The notes below the pieces were generated by a model, which saw nothing but the letters and a program-made list of their open reading frames with translations, ran no database searches and was not told where the DNA came from. DNA of 64,000 bases, taken from the NCBI GenBank assembly GCA_002070605.1, contig MWDO01000007.1, positions 1 through 64,000 of the forward strand. Reading direction: 5' to 3'. Shown in pieces: positions 52,037-61,595 of the stretch; position 1 is the first letter of the stretch; the number at the start of each line of letters is the position of its first letter. Source of the DNA: Spirochaetes bacterium ADurb.Bin133. GTDB lineage: Bacteria; Spirochaetota; GWE2-31-10; MWDO01. Both the position numbers and the translations under genes were made by a program.

Positions 52037-53284
52037 TCATAAATCGAAGAAATCTAGCGTTGAGAAATAATCTTCGATTGTTTCGGCTCTACGTATAAGC
52101 TTGATTGAACCGTCCTCTTTTAACAAAAGTTCGGCGCTTCTCAATTTGCCGTTGTAATTATATCCCATCGCATACCCGTGAGCTCCCGTATCGTGAATAA
52201 CGAGAATATCGCCGTCGTCGATTTTAGGCAAATTTCTGTCGATCGCAAATTTATCGCTGTTTTCGCAAAGCGAGCCGACGACGTCGTATTTGTTATCAAG
52301 CGGCGCGTCCTCTTTTCCTAATACCGTTATGTGATGATACGCGCCGTATATGGCCGGTCTCATCAAATTTGCCGAACAAGCGTCTACTCCGATATAATTT
52401 TTATAAATATTTTTATGATGGATCGCCGTCGTTACCAAATAACCGTAAGGACCGGTAATCATTCTACCGCATTCCGAATATATTTTTAGCGGGTCTAAGC
52501 CGTTTGGAACAACTATCTTATCGTATAATTGCCGTATCTCTTCGCCGAGTTTCTCAAGGTCCACCGCTTCCTGTTCGGGCTTGTAAGGAATCCCGATACC
52601 GCCGCTGAGATTGACAAATTCAATTTTTATATCGATTTTATTTTTTAATTCTACCGCCAACTCAAAAAGCATCTTCGCAGTTTCAACGTAACTCGCTCTG
52701 TTTAGTTCGTTCGATATAACAAACGAGTGAATGCCAAAGCGTTTCGCTCCAAGCTCTCGAACTTCTTTATACGCTTCAAAAACCTGATCTTTTGTCAATC
52801 CGTATTTTGACTCGACGGGGTTGCCTATTATGGCGTTGCCCGTTCGCAAAGGTCCGGGGTTGTATCTGAAGCAGATGAGTTCCGGAATGCCGGCGTGTTT
52901 TTTGAGATACGGTATATGAGTTATATCGTCAAGATTTATTATCGCTCCAAGTTCTTTCGCTTTGATATACTCCTCTTTTGGCGTCTGATTCGACGTGAAC
53001 ATTATGTTTTCGCCGGTTATGCCGACTTTTTCCGACATTATAAGCTCCGGCAACGAACTGCAATCCGCTCCGGCTCCATGATTCTTAAGAATTTTTAGGA
53101 TAGAGGGATTGGGACACGCCTTAACGGCGAAATATTCTTTAAAAATCCCCCAACTAAACGCCTTTTGAAATCTTTTTAAGTTTGCTATAATCGCTTTTTC
53201 GTCGTAAATATGAAACGGCGTCGGGTATTTTTCTATTACTTTTTTTATGAAATCTTTTGTAAATGGCAGCTTTTTTTTATTCAT
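52037..53284 (-). CDS. lysA: Diaminopimelate decarboxylase LysA-like
   Basis: 415 residues, fold-type III PLP enzyme. The PLP lysine is K55 in YFAVKACPNP, the glycine loop is NLSGGIGIPYKPE, and the later GPYGYLVTTA and SLCENSDKFA complete the active site (the Cys from the partner subunit). It converts meso-diaminopimelate to L-lysine. Related enzymes decarboxylate ornithine/arginine or carboxynorspermidine, so the substrate rests on overall similarity. Ribosome site aaggac. It follows rsfS by 21 nt. Confidence 0.87.
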   Translation of the reverse strand: MNKKKLPFTKDFIKKVIEKYPTPFHIYDEKAIIANLKRFQKAFSWGIFKEYFAVKACPNPSILKILKNHGAGADCSSLPELIMSEKVGITGENIMFTSNQTPKEEYIKAKELGAIINLDDITHIPYLKKHAGIPELICFRYNPGPLRTGNAIIGNPVESKYGLTKDQVFEAYKEVRELGAKRFGIHSFVISNELNRASYVETAKMLFELAVELKNKIDIKIEFVNLSGGIGIPYKPEQEAVDLEKLGEEIRQLYDKIVVPNGLDPLKIYSECGRMITGPYGYLVTTAIHHKNIYKNYIGVDACSANLMRPAIYGAYHHITVLGKEDAPLDNKYDVVGSLCENSDKFAIDRNLPKIDDGDILVIHDTGAHGYAMGYNYNGKLRSAELLLKEDGSIKLIRRAETIEDYFSTLDFFDL

Positions 53285-53305
53285 GATTTAGTCCTTAAAA
53301 TTTTA

Positions 53306-53647
53306 TCAAGATTTATAAATTATCGTCCCTTTGGAATATAGTTTCTCAATACTATAAAACTCTCTCTCCTGTTTCTGGAAAATGTGAACTATTACGTCCT
53401 TTGCGTCTATCAATATCCAGGGATTGTTGAGTTCGACATTTTTTTTGTACATGAAGTCTTTATAATCGCTATCCAGAAAATATTCGACGGTATATCTGCC
53501 GAGACTTCCCGCGTGGACGTTAGAGTTCGCCGTAACGACGATAACGTAATCCGCGATAGTCGTAACCTCTTTTACGTCGATAGCGACAATATCCCCCGCT
53601 TTTTTTGAATCCAAAAGGTCGATTAAATTTTTTATTAAATCCGTCAT
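53306..53647 (-). CDS. rsfS: Ribosomal silencing factor RsfS
   Basis: 113 residues. The family core is present: KAGDIVAIDVKEVTTIADYVIVVTANS, then WILIDAKDVIVHIFQKQEREFYSIEKLY, which includes the conserved D-x-x-D-V-V/I-H-x-F motif. It binds ribosomal protein uL14 and blocks 50S-30S joining in starvation. It is upstream of lysA on the same strand. Some copies form a nadD-rsfS operon, but nadD is not next to it here. Confidence 0.92.
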   Translation of the reverse strand: MTDLIKNLIDLLDSKKAGDIVAIDVKEVTTIADYVIVVTANSNVHAGSLGRYTVEYFLDSDYKDFMYKKNVELNNPWILIDAKDVIVHIFQKQEREFYSIEKLYSKGTIIYKS

Positions 53648-53738
53648 AATTGAATTTTATATTATAAATTTTGTAAAAATGCAATATTTAAACGGCAAAA
53701 AATTTGCGCCCCGGCGGTAGAACATGCCCGTCATACAA

Positions 53739-53768
53739 AAAGAGGCTGCCTTTTGAGACAGCCTCTTT
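53739..53768 (-). terminator. Terminator of hppA
   Basis: aaagaggctg (53739-53748) pairs with cagcctcttt (53759-53768), flanked by A runs on the left. On the minus strand it ends in TTTTT. It lies just after the hppA stop. Confidence 0.85.
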
Positions 53769-53788
53769 CTCTTAAAAATAGCAAACTA

Positions 53789-56053
53789 TTATCTGAATAA
53801 ATTCTCTAAAAACTTGATAATAGCGGTATTAAGCCCGATGCATGTTCCGACAAACACTATGCTGACCATACTCATTAGTTTTATAAGTATGTTTATACAA
53901 GGACCGGAGGTATCTTTGAAAGGATCGCCGACGGTGTCCCCGACGACCGCCGCTTTATGCGCGTCGCTTTTCTTACCGCCAAACTGTCCCCCTTCTATAT
54001 ATTTTTTAGCGTTATCCCATGCGCCGCCGGCGTTCGCCATCATAACGGCAAGAACAAATCCGGAACAAGTCGCGCCGGCGAGAAGTCCCAATACGGTTCC
54101 GGGACCAAATACTATTCCGATAATAATAGGAGAAAAGATCGCAAGCAACGAAGGAACTAGCATCTCTTTTTGAGCGCCTATCGTGCTTATCTGAACGCAT
54201 CTGGCGTAGTCCGGTTTATCTTTCCCATCCATAATGCCCGGCTTCTCTTTGAATTGCCTTCTAACTTCTTCGACCATAGATTGCGCCGCTCTACCGACGG
54301 CTCCCATCGACATAGACGAGAAAACAAACGGCAAGACCGCTCCAAAGAATATGCCTATAAGTATCATAGGATTAAGAATATTTGCCAATATTTCGTTGCC
54401 GCTGATTAATGCCGAGTTTGCCGGCAGTAAAGATTTGAATTCAAATATTTTATTGCCGTATTCCGCTAACAAAGCCAGAGCCGTCAACGCGGCGCTCCCT
54501 ATAGCGAATCCTTTACCGGTCGCCGCCGTCGTATTGCCAAGCGAGTCCAGAGCGTCGGTTCGTTTTCTGACTTCGGCGGGTAAGCCGGCCATCTCGGCTA
54601 TACCGCCGGCGTTGTCGGCAACGGGACCGTAAGCGTCTGTGGCTAAAGTTATTCCAAGCGTGCTCAACATACCGACCGCGGCGAGCCCTATTCCATACAG
54701 CCCCATCATACCGCCGCCGACAAAATAGTACGAGCAGACCATGCTTATAACGACCGTTATTACCGGAATTGCCGTAGACATCATGCCAAGCGAAAGACCG
54801 CCGATAATGATAGTCGCCGGACCGGTTAAAGAGGTTTTAGCAAGATTTTGGGTAGGTCTATAGTTATCCGAGGTAAAATATTCCGTAAAATAACCTATGA
54901 CGTTGCCGGCAATTAATCCCGCCATTATCGCGGCCCACAATCCGAGAGCTTTTAATCCTAATAAACCCCAAACTATAAAAAACGACGCGATCGCTATTAA
55001 AACGGTGCTTGAATAAACGCCCGCTCTTAACGCGGCTAATAGAGTTTTTTGCGAAGCGTCGTCTTTCGCTTTTACAAAAAACGCGCCGATTATCGAACAT
55101 ATAACGCCGACTACTCCGATTATAGCGGGCAGTTGGATATACTTTAGAATGTCGCCTTCATTCCCGGCGAGCGATAAGGCGGCGATAGAGCCCAGAGCCA
55201 TAGTGGCTATGATCGAGCCGACGTAACTTTCGTAAAGGTCCGCGCCCATACCGGCGACGTCTCCTACGTTATCGCCGACGTTATCGGCTATTGTCGCGGG
55301 GTTCCTCGGATCGTCTTCGGGAATGCCCGCTTCTACTTTACCGACGAGATCCGCTCCGACGTCGGCGGCTTTGGTATATATACCTCCGCCAAGTCGCGCA
55401 AAAAGAGCCATCGACGAAGCTCCCATTCCGAACGTTATCATAATCGGGGGAATTTCGTCGATAGTCTCTATGCCGATCCCCAAAGGCATAAACACATACC
55501 TCAGCAATATCCACCATAGCGATATATCAAGCAATCCCAATCCTACTACTACCATTCCCATTACCGTCCCGGAGTTGAATGCGACTCTTAAACCTGAATT
55601 TAACGATTCGCTCGCCGCTTGCGCCGTTCGGCAGTTTGCTTTGGTCGCGACTTTCATTCCGATAAAACCGGAAAGTCCCGAGAAAAATCCCCCCGTAATA
55701 AAGGCGAAAGGGACGAAGCCCGAAAGCCACGGTTTGCCCTTGACGAACAGAGGTAAAATCCAAGCGATGAAACCGAGAATAATAAATAGCAAGATAAAAA
55801 ACAGCCCGACAATTTTGTATTGCTGTTTCAAATACGCCATAGCGCCTTCCTGAATGTATTTAGAAATTTCCTGCATCCGCTCGGTTCCGGGACTCTTTTT
55901 CAAGATCCCGACCGCTAAAATTAATGCAAAAATTAGCGCTATAGAAGAACCGAGAGCATTTAGAAACATAAAATCAAAAGAACCTTTAGTTTCAGAAAAT
56001 GCAAAGAAAGGAACCAGCGCCAGAAATGAAACAGAAAATAATAACTTTTTCAT
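53789..56053 (-). CDS. hppA: K+-dependent membrane-bound pyrophosphatase
   Basis: 754 residues with about 16 membrane helices. The substrate-binding signature is KAADVGADLVGKVEAGIPED and TIADNVGDNVGDVAGMGADL (both near residues 220-275). The GNTTAATGKGF stretch has Ala where K+-independent enzymes have Lys, so this is the K+-dependent class. It couples PPi hydrolysis to pumping H+, Na+ or both across the membrane; which ion cannot be settled by eye. An N-terminal signal-like helix (LLFSVSFLALVPFFAFSE) is present. Ribosome site aaaggag. Monocistronic with its own terminator. Confidence 0.95.
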   Translation of the reverse strand: MKKLLFSVSFLALVPFFAFSETKGSFDFMFLNALGSSIALIFALILAVGILKKSPGTERMQEISKYIQEGAMAYLKQQYKIVGLFFILLFIILGFIAWILPLFVKGKPWLSGFVPFAFITGGFFSGLSGFIGMKVATKANCRTAQAASESLNSGLRVAFNSGTVMGMVVVGLGLLDISLWWILLRYVFMPLGIGIETIDEIPPIMITFGMGASSMALFARLGGGIYTKAADVGADLVGKVEAGIPEDDPRNPATIADNVGDNVGDVAGMGADLYESYVGSIIATMALGSIAALSLAGNEGDILKYIQLPAIIGVVGVICSIIGAFFVKAKDDASQKTLLAALRAGVYSSTVLIAIASFFIVWGLLGLKALGLWAAIMAGLIAGNVIGYFTEYFTSDNYRPTQNLAKTSLTGPATIIIGGLSLGMMSTAIPVITVVISMVCSYYFVGGGMMGLYGIGLAAVGMLSTLGITLATDAYGPVADNAGGIAEMAGLPAEVRKRTDALDSLGNTTAATGKGFAIGSAALTALALLAEYGNKIFEFKSLLPANSALISGNEILANILNPMILIGIFFGAVLPFVFSSMSMGAVGRAAQSMVEEVRRQFKEKPGIMDGKDKPDYARCVQISTIGAQKEMLVPSLLAIFSPIIIGIVFGPGTVLGLLAGATCSGFVLAVMMANAGGAWDNAKKYIEGGQFGGKKSDAHKAAVVGDTVGDPFKDTSGPCINILIKLMSMVSIVFVGTCIGLNTAIIKFLENLFR

Positions 56054-56187
56054 CCGAGATACTCCTTTACATCGTTATCAAACGTTTGATGGTAACGATT
56101 TTGAATAAAAATATTATTTATTCTCTTATTTCTATAAAAATAAGTCAAGAAATTTATATCGATTATGTCGTCTTTAACAAAATCTAA

Positions 56188-57036
56188 TTAATAGTTCTTA
56201 TATCCGCCGGACAGGAGTTTTTCTTCTATCCAAGGATTGTATTTATCTTCCCAGTCCAATCCAAGCAGCTTTGCCAGATGAACGGTCGTCGCTCTTAAGC
56301 GGTTAGAAAAAGTCGTAGGGCTTAGTTTCTTTAGCGCAAGGTCTATGCGTATCCTTATAGGACTGACGGTATAGTAAAAAAAACCTTCTTTTTCTTCGTC
56401 GTAAATAAAATAAGAGATGGATTTGAATTCCTCCTTTTTATTGACGTAAACCAGATAAGTTATCGGTTGGGTACAAGTATTTACAACGACGAAGGAGTTT
56501 CCTTCATTATAAACTTCGCTTCTGAACGTCAGTTTGCCGAACTTGTTATCCTCCTGAAAAAAATAGTTGGTCGATTTTGGAGGTATAGCCGTAAACTTTT
56601 TGTCGTTAATTCGCTTTTTGCTTTTCTCGGACTCTACTCGATAACAACTTACCATTAACTCTTGAACCTGACCGATTCTTCTTGAATAATATTTCATCCC
56701 TTGAAGTTTTGAGTACGCGACTATCGTATTGTAAAAATTTAATTTAGATTCGTCGGTTATTTTATACGGAATAAACGCTTTTTCGTCCGAAATCATCTCG
56801 TAAATCGAGAAATCTTCGTTCGCGTATCGAGACGGGGGAACGTATATGGAATTATCCGTATTTTCGTTCCATGCGTTATATTTTATGCTCATTCGCGTTA
56901 CGATCTCGCCCGCTAGAGTTCTCTCAATATCTTTCTCCGAAAAAAAAGTATCGACGGTCAAAGGTTTTAAATTTTCTTCGGTATAGGCAAAAGATAACGT
57001 AAAAAGAATTATCAAAATTAACGTCGTTTTTTTCAT
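56188..57036 (-). CDS. Secreted protein of unknown function
   Basis: 282 residues, ribosome site aaggag. A signal peptide (ILIILFTLSFAYTEE) leads into a mixed alpha/beta protein. Features include an early AGEIVTRMSIKYNAW, a middle YNTIVAYSKLQGMKYYSRR and a C-terminal RATTVHLAKLLGLDW. The shape resembles conserved exported proteins of treponemes, but I cannot name the family with confidence. It follows the metallopeptidase gene by 69 nt on the same strand and is probably co-transcribed. Confidence 0.6.
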   Translation of the reverse strand: MKKTTLILIILFTLSFAYTEENLKPLTVDTFFSEKDIERTLAGEIVTRMSIKYNAWNENTDNSIYVPPSRYANEDFSIYEMISDEKAFIPYKITDESKLNFYNTIVAYSKLQGMKYYSRRIGQVQELMVSCYRVESEKSKKRINDKKFTAIPPKSTNYFFQEDNKFGKLTFRSEVYNEGNSFVVVNTCTQPITYLVYVNKKEEFKSISYFIYDEEKEGFFYYTVSPIRIRIDLALKKLSPTTFSNRLRATTVHLAKLLGLDWEDKYNPWIEEKLLSGGYKNY

Positions 57037-57105
57037 ATAATCGACTCCTTGTCGCCATAAATTTTACTATACATAATATACTATTTTCGTATTATTTCAA
57101 ATATT

Positions 57106-58890
57106 TTACTTTTTAACGACAGTTAATTTTACATTTTTATCAAGTTTTATCGTTCTCTCCAAAGTTCCGCCGGCGTTTTTGGAAACGAGATAGAATCTAT
57201 TGGACGAACTGTTTAAAGATCTTAATTTTCTTTCCAAGCCGACGGGGGAGTATTTGTAAATATAAGGACCGACCTGACCGTTTCGCGTATAATTGTAAAG
57301 ATTTATCGAACCAAGTTCGTAACTAACTCCTTTGTCGGAATCGGACGTCATCCACGCCGCATTGTTGCTGTTGTATCTATACGGCTCGCTTGCCGCTAAG
57401 TCTGATAATATAACCGCGGCGCCCCAATTTTGCAAGGTTTTAAAAAAGTCGTCGGAGTATCCCGATTTTGCTAGCGCGTCGTCGATCGCTCTATAATCGG
57501 TAAACGGGCTTTGGACAATCAATTTGAAGAAACCTACCCCTCCGTAGTTCCTCGCGAGGTATGCGCCGTAAGAGTAACTGCTTGAGTAACTTCTTAATAC
57601 GTCGTCTCCGGTCAGCCATGTAGAAACGGAGTCGTCGTCGTACTCGTTATACAAAGGCAGTCGACCATATATATTGCCCGGCGAACCGTGCGTAGGATCA
57701 TAGTAATTTACCCCTCTCGGACCGTTCGCTCCGATTTTATTTGAAACAAAATCTTCCGTTACTAAAGAACACATCTCCTCAAGCCAAATTTCGCTGCTTC
57801 TCTGAAGTTTATTCAAAATAAATTTTTGATAAAAATGTATCATGTGCTGAAATTCGTGCGATAATACGGATATAGTAGATTGAGGCCAATAATCGGTAAT
57901 TTGCCAGACGCCGTCCCCCGGTTTTCCGTCCGCAGTCGTATGGTTGGCAAACATTACCGCGTCTATATAAAACATTATTCTTTGATTGGAAAAACCGGTC
58001 TGTTCAGTTTTAATAAGCGAATCTTTTGAGTGGAAGTAACCCATAACTATAGAATTTTTAGGGACGTCGTCTTCTTCGATATCGCAAAGTAAAATCGTAA
58101 TATTATCGTTTGGTTCGATATAATATCTGTTGTCATGAGCTCCCCACTCCTCTCCGTATATACCCGTAACCCAATCGTAAATATCGTTACCCGGTCCCGC
58201 CGACAAAAACTTGGCGGCTAACGTTTCGACCATTTCCTTAGTAACGTAAAAACTTTTAGCAGTCGCTCCGGCAGTTTTCCAGCAGTTATCGGCGACATAT
58301 ATCGAAAGAGTTTTAGTTTTATTCATATCGGTCGTTACCTCTCTACAGCTTCTGCAGGTCGCCCGAACGACTCCTTCCGTCGTAGAATTTGTAGTATAAA
58401 AAATTTGCGACGCCCCAACATAATCGTTTAACAATGTTCTACTTGTAAATCTGCCGTTATCTGACTTTATCTTGTCAAAATCTATAAATTTCGAAGGGTT
58501 TTGATTGAACTCTTTTACTTTATAGTTATCGACTACTCTTAGTTCATTAATATCTTCGGTATTTCGTACGGAATTAACGGGGGCGTCGTTAGTCGAGTAA
58601 GAGGCGTCGACCGTAGGATTGGAACGAGACGAATCGACGCTTACGTTTGTGAATATAAAATAAACGTCGTTATTGTAAAGATTTGATATTTTATACTTGA
58701 GATTAACGTAATCGGAAGTAGTTTCTACATGAAAAACGTCAAACCGATTTGCAGTCGCAACGTTTGAAGCCGATTCGTCTATATAATTTATCTCAACAAC
58801 TTCGTCGATCGGAAACAGAAAACCGCAAGAATTCAACGTAAACGCTATTAATGCAAAAATCAGTAAATAAACGAAGTTTTTGAAATTCAT
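57106..58890 (-). CDS. Lipoprotein zinc metallopeptidase (M30-like, HEFQH)
   Basis: 594 residues. The signal peptide ends at a lipobox (ALIAFTLNSC). Residues about 180-500 form a peptidase domain with the zinc motif HEFQH (first His about residue 345) in TISVLSHEFQHMIHFYQ, and a likely third ligand in SSEIWLEEMCSLV about 30 residues later. This layout matches M30 (hyicolysin-like) peptidases found in spirochaetes. It should sit on the outer face of a membrane and degrade host or environmental proteins. A cluster of four cysteines around residues 178-205 may be structural. Ribosome site aaggacag. Confidence 0.85.
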   Translation of the reverse strand: MNFKNFVYLLIFALIAFTLNSCGFLFPIDEVVEINYIDESASNVATANRFDVFHVETTSDYVNLKYKISNLYNNDVYFIFTNVSVDSSRSNPTVDASYSTNDAPVNSVRNTEDINELRVVDNYKVKEFNQNPSKFIDFDKIKSDNGRFTSRTLLNDYVGASQIFYTTNSTTEGVVRATCRSCREVTTDMNKTKTLSIYVADNCWKTAGATAKSFYVTKEMVETLAAKFLSAGPGNDIYDWVTGIYGEEWGAHDNRYYIEPNDNITILLCDIEEDDVPKNSIVMGYFHSKDSLIKTEQTGFSNQRIMFYIDAVMFANHTTADGKPGDGVWQITDYWPQSTISVLSHEFQHMIHFYQKFILNKLQRSSEIWLEEMCSLVTEDFVSNKIGANGPRGVNYYDPTHGSPGNIYGRLPLYNEYDDDSVSTWLTGDDVLRSYSSSYSYGAYLARNYGGVGFFKLIVQSPFTDYRAIDDALAKSGYSDDFFKTLQNWGAAVILSDLAASEPYRYNSNNAAWMTSDSDKGVSYELGSINLYNYTRNGQVGPYIYKYSPVGLERKLRSLNSSSNRFYLVSKNAGGTLERTIKLDKNVKLTVVKK

Positions 58891-59016
58891 AATCTGTCCT
58901 TATTAGCGCGCCTATTAATTATAGCGCAAATTTAAAAAAAATCGCAATATAAAATAATATTATTGAAAAAAATAAAATATTATTATATAAAAAACAAAAT
59001 AAATTTAGGAAGTTAT

Positions 59017-60234
59017 ATGGAATATCAAAATATATTTTCAGACTCGGCTTCAAAAATGAAAGCTTCAAAAATCAGAGAACTAATGAAATACGCCTCTATG
59101 CCGGGCGTTATATCTTTCGGCGGAGGCTCGCCGGATCCGCTTAATTTCCCGTTTGCCGAAGTTAAAGATATTATAAATAAATGGGATGACAAAAAAGCCG
59201 GCGCGGCGATGCAATACGGAGGGACCGAAGGTTATCCGCCGTTAATCGAAAAAATCGCGGAGAGAATGAAGGATAAAAAAAATATAGATCTGACCGGACA
59301 AAAAATTCAAATAACTACGGGCGGTCAACAGGGGGTTTTTCTTTTATCAAAGATACTTCTAAATCCCGACGATATAGTATTAGTAGAAGAGCCGAGTTTT
59401 ATCGGAGCTATGGCTTCGTTTTTGTCGCATCAAGCGCGGTTGGTCGGCGTTCCGCTTAAAAACGACGGAGTAGATTGCGAAGCTTTAGAGCAAACGGTAA
59501 TCGACCTTGCTAAGTCTAATAAAAAACCAAAATTTTTTTATACGATTCCTAATTTTCAAAATCCGGGCGGCTCGACTCTTTCAATGGAAAAAAGAAAAAA
59601 GATTTACGAAATATCTAAAAAATACGACTTGATAGTTCTGGAAGACGATCCTTACGGAGATTTGTATTTTAACGGAGAAGAGAAAGATTATCTCCCTATA
59701 AAGTCTCTTGGAGCGGACGCCCCGATCGTTTATATGGGGAGTTTCTCTAAGATACTTTGTCCGGGATTTAGACTTGGGTGGTTATTGGGAGACGGGGCGC
59801 TTATAGATAAAGCGGCGCTTGCTAAGCAATCTGTCGACGCCTGTTCGACAAGTTTTGGGCAATTTGTCGCCTACGATTATCTCGCTTCGGGGGCTATCGA
59901 CGGTTACTTATCAAAAATGAGATCTGTTTATCGAGCTAAAAAAGATTTTATGATCGAAGCGATTCGTAAATACTTTCCAAAAGAGGCGCGCTATACCGAA
60001 CCAAACGGCGGATTTTTTATCTACGTAGATCTTCCCGAGGGGGTAAGCGGCGAAGCTCTGTTTAAAAAAACTATGGAAAAGAAGATCGCTTTTGTTACCG
60101 GCGAAGCTTTTCATATAGATCCCGTCGAAGGAGATAAACATATAAGACTCTCGTTTTCAAATTCTTCCAAAGAAGAGATTGAGAAAGGCATTGCCGTCAT
60201 CGCCGAAGAGATGAATAACGCGCTAAACAATTGA
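59017..60234 (+). CDS. PLP-dependent aminotransferase, class I/II (LysN/MocR-catalytic-like)
   Basis: About 405 residues from ATG 59017 with ribosome site aggaag; an earlier start at 58963 lacks one. Features: ISFGGGSPDPLNFPFAEV, YGGTEGYPPLIEKIAERM, ITTGGQQGVFLLSKILLNP, the TIPNFQNPGGSTLS with the invariant Asn, DDPYGDLYF with the PLP Asp and Tyr, and MGSFSKILCPGFRLGW with the Schiff-base lysine. These match the 2-aminoadipate/branched or aromatic amino acid transaminase subgroup. The substrate cannot be fixed; there is no helix-turn-helix domain. Monocistronic and divergent from the metallopeptidase. Confidence 0.9.
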   Translation: MEYQNIFSDSASKMKASKIRELMKYASMPGVISFGGGSPDPLNFPFAEVKDIINKWDDKKAGAAMQYGGTEGYPPLIEKIAERMKDKKNIDLTGQKIQITTGGQQGVFLLSKILLNPDDIVLVEEPSFIGAMASFLSHQARLVGVPLKNDGVDCEALEQTVIDLAKSNKKPKFFYTIPNFQNPGGSTLSMEKRKKIYEISKKYDLIVLEDDPYGDLYFNGEEKDYLPIKSLGADAPIVYMGSFSKILCPGFRLGWLLGDGALIDKAALAKQSVDACSTSFGQFVAYDYLASGAIDGYLSKMRSVYRAKKDFMIEAIRKYFPKEARYTEPNGGFFIYVDLPEGVSGEALFKKTMEKKIAFVTGEAFHIDPVEGDKHIRLSFSNSSKEEIEKGIAVIAEEMNNALNN

Positions 60235-60340
60235 TCTCCGGTAAGTTTAGTTACGCTTTTTTTGTGGTATTTATACGAGGCGGTCTCCGCCCCGAATATA
60301 CCGTTGCCCCGCTCGGCTTAATTTAGATGCAATTCCGGAT

Positions 60341-61033
60341 TTATTCGCCCCTAATAGAGCAGTTAATTCCAAGAGATAACGCAATATTTTTCATCTCTTC
60401 AAGTATCTTAAAAGGATAAGGCTTGATTCGTTCAAATTCAGGATCAAGAGAGTTAAAAGGTCTGAATTGAGAGAGTACGTATCTCTTTGAATTAACAATT
60501 AGTTGGCAGATCTTCTCTATATCTTCGATATCGACTATACCGGGAACGACCGTCGTCCTGAATTCGTGATCAACGCCGGAGGTTATAATATAATCTATAG
60601 TTTTTAATATATTCTCTTTATAATCATCCGTTCCCTTGTATCCCAGAACGTCGTATTTTTCAATAGACGTTTTGATATCCATAGCGATATAGTCGACGTC
60701 GAGAGTTTTAAGCGATTCGCATAGTATACCGTTTGTGTCGATTTTTACTCTGAGACCGAGAGAATGTATATCGTCTATAACTTTTTTTAAATCGTCGCAA
60801 TAAAGAAGCGGTTCGCCTCCGGATATGCAGACTCCCCCTAAGACGTTTTTCCTTTTAGTAAGATGCTCGAATATCTCGCCCCATTCGATAGGCTCTATTG
60901 CGAAGCCGTCGTCGACAAGCTCCCTATTATGACAAAAGGGGCAACGCAAATTGCACCCTTTTGTAAATATTATCGAAGCGACCCTCCCGGGATAGTCTAT
61001 GAGAGTAGTTTTCTTTAAACTATAAAACTTCAA
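60341..61033 (-). CDS. nrdG: Anaerobic ribonucleotide reductase activase NrdG (radical SAM)
   Basis: 230 residues. The [4Fe-4S] motif is CNLRCPFC (CxxxCxxC) in FTKGCNLRCPFCHNRELV, followed by CISGGEPLLY for SAM binding. It transfers a hydrogen from a glycine residue of class III ribonucleotide reductase to the 5'-deoxyadenosyl radical to make the glycyl radical. Last gene of the nrdR-nrdD-glycyl/thioredoxin-nrdG cluster, starting directly at the stop codon of the gene before it, so translation is coupled. Its target glycine here lies in a separate protein (the upstream gene), not in NrdD. Confidence 0.94.
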   Translation of the reverse strand: MKFYSLKKTTLIDYPGRVASIIFTKGCNLRCPFCHNRELVDDGFAIEPIEWGEIFEHLTKRKNVLGGVCISGGEPLLYCDDLKKVIDDIHSLGLRVKIDTNGILCESLKTLDVDYIAMDIKTSIEKYDVLGYKGTDDYKENILKTIDYIITSGVDHEFRTTVVPGIVDIEDIEKICQLIVNSKRYVLSQFRPFNSLDPEFERIKPYPFKILEEMKNIALSLGINCSIRGE

Positions 61034-61576
61034 TCACACCGCCGCCGACGCTTTTTCTTCCGAAACAAAAATGGTTTTCAGTTCTTCTACCGAACTTACT
61101 CTTCCTATTACGTTATCTTTCGAATCAAAAAGTATTACGGTAGGGGTAGCGAGCACGTTATATTTAGCGGCAATCCCCATTCCAAGATCCGAACTCACGT
61201 CAAAATCCTCTCCGGGAACGTTAACGTTTTCCATAAACCTGACTACCGGAGGACAATTAATGCAGAATTGGCTATGAAAAAGCTTATAAAAAGCGACGTT
61301 CTCTAAGTTTGCGTCGATTTTTATAGCGCATTCTCTACCGCCGTCGGCTTCAACTTTCACGGTCTTAATAGAATCAATTTTTTGAGATATTTGACTCTTT
61401 TCTACGTTAAAAGTTACTCTGTCGCCGTACTCCTCTTTTTTGCCTCTGTTCCAATTTACTACGGAGCGATGATAACCTACTATACGCGTATAGACTTCGG
61501 TTTCCGTCCCCTTTACCTCTTCGTACTTGGACTCCAGCAAAGAAATCCGGTCGTCAATCTCTTTTAAAGTTTTCAT
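61034..61576 (-). CDS. Separate NrdD glycyl-radical domain fused to a thioredoxin-like domain
   Basis: 180 residues, ATG 61576 with GGGAGGGG seven bases upstream, 19 nt after nrdD. After an N-terminal charged helix (LKEIDDRISLLESKYEEV), residues 24-55 read as the C-terminal tail of class III ribonucleotide reductases: TRIVGYHRSV with the candidate radical Gly34, then NRGKKEEYGDR. In E. coli NrdD the same arrangement is RRVCGYLG with NAGKQEE, with the radical on the Gly. Residues about 90-172 resemble a thioredoxin/glutaredoxin fold with CINC (C105, C108) and a cis-Pro site in VLATPTVILF. I infer that it supplies the glycyl radical to NrdD and probably the reducing dithiol. NrdG would activate it. 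Confidence 0.75.
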   Translation of the reverse strand: MKTLKEIDDRISLLESKYEEVKGTETEVYTRIVGYHRSVVNWNRGKKEEYGDRVTFNVEKSQISQKIDSIKTVKVEADGGRECAIKIDANLENVAFYKLFHSQFCINCPPVVRFMENVNVPGEDFDVSSDLGMGIAAKYNVLATPTVILFDSKDNVIGRVSSVEELKTIFVSEEKASAAV

Positions 61577-61595
61577 TTTTCTCCCCTCCCAAAAA

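Noticed and set aside
61577-61595. NrdD split explained by a frameshift or sequencing error
   Set aside because: The downstream gene has its own strong ribosome site, ATG and a distinct N-terminal helix, and NrdD ends with a matching helical extension.
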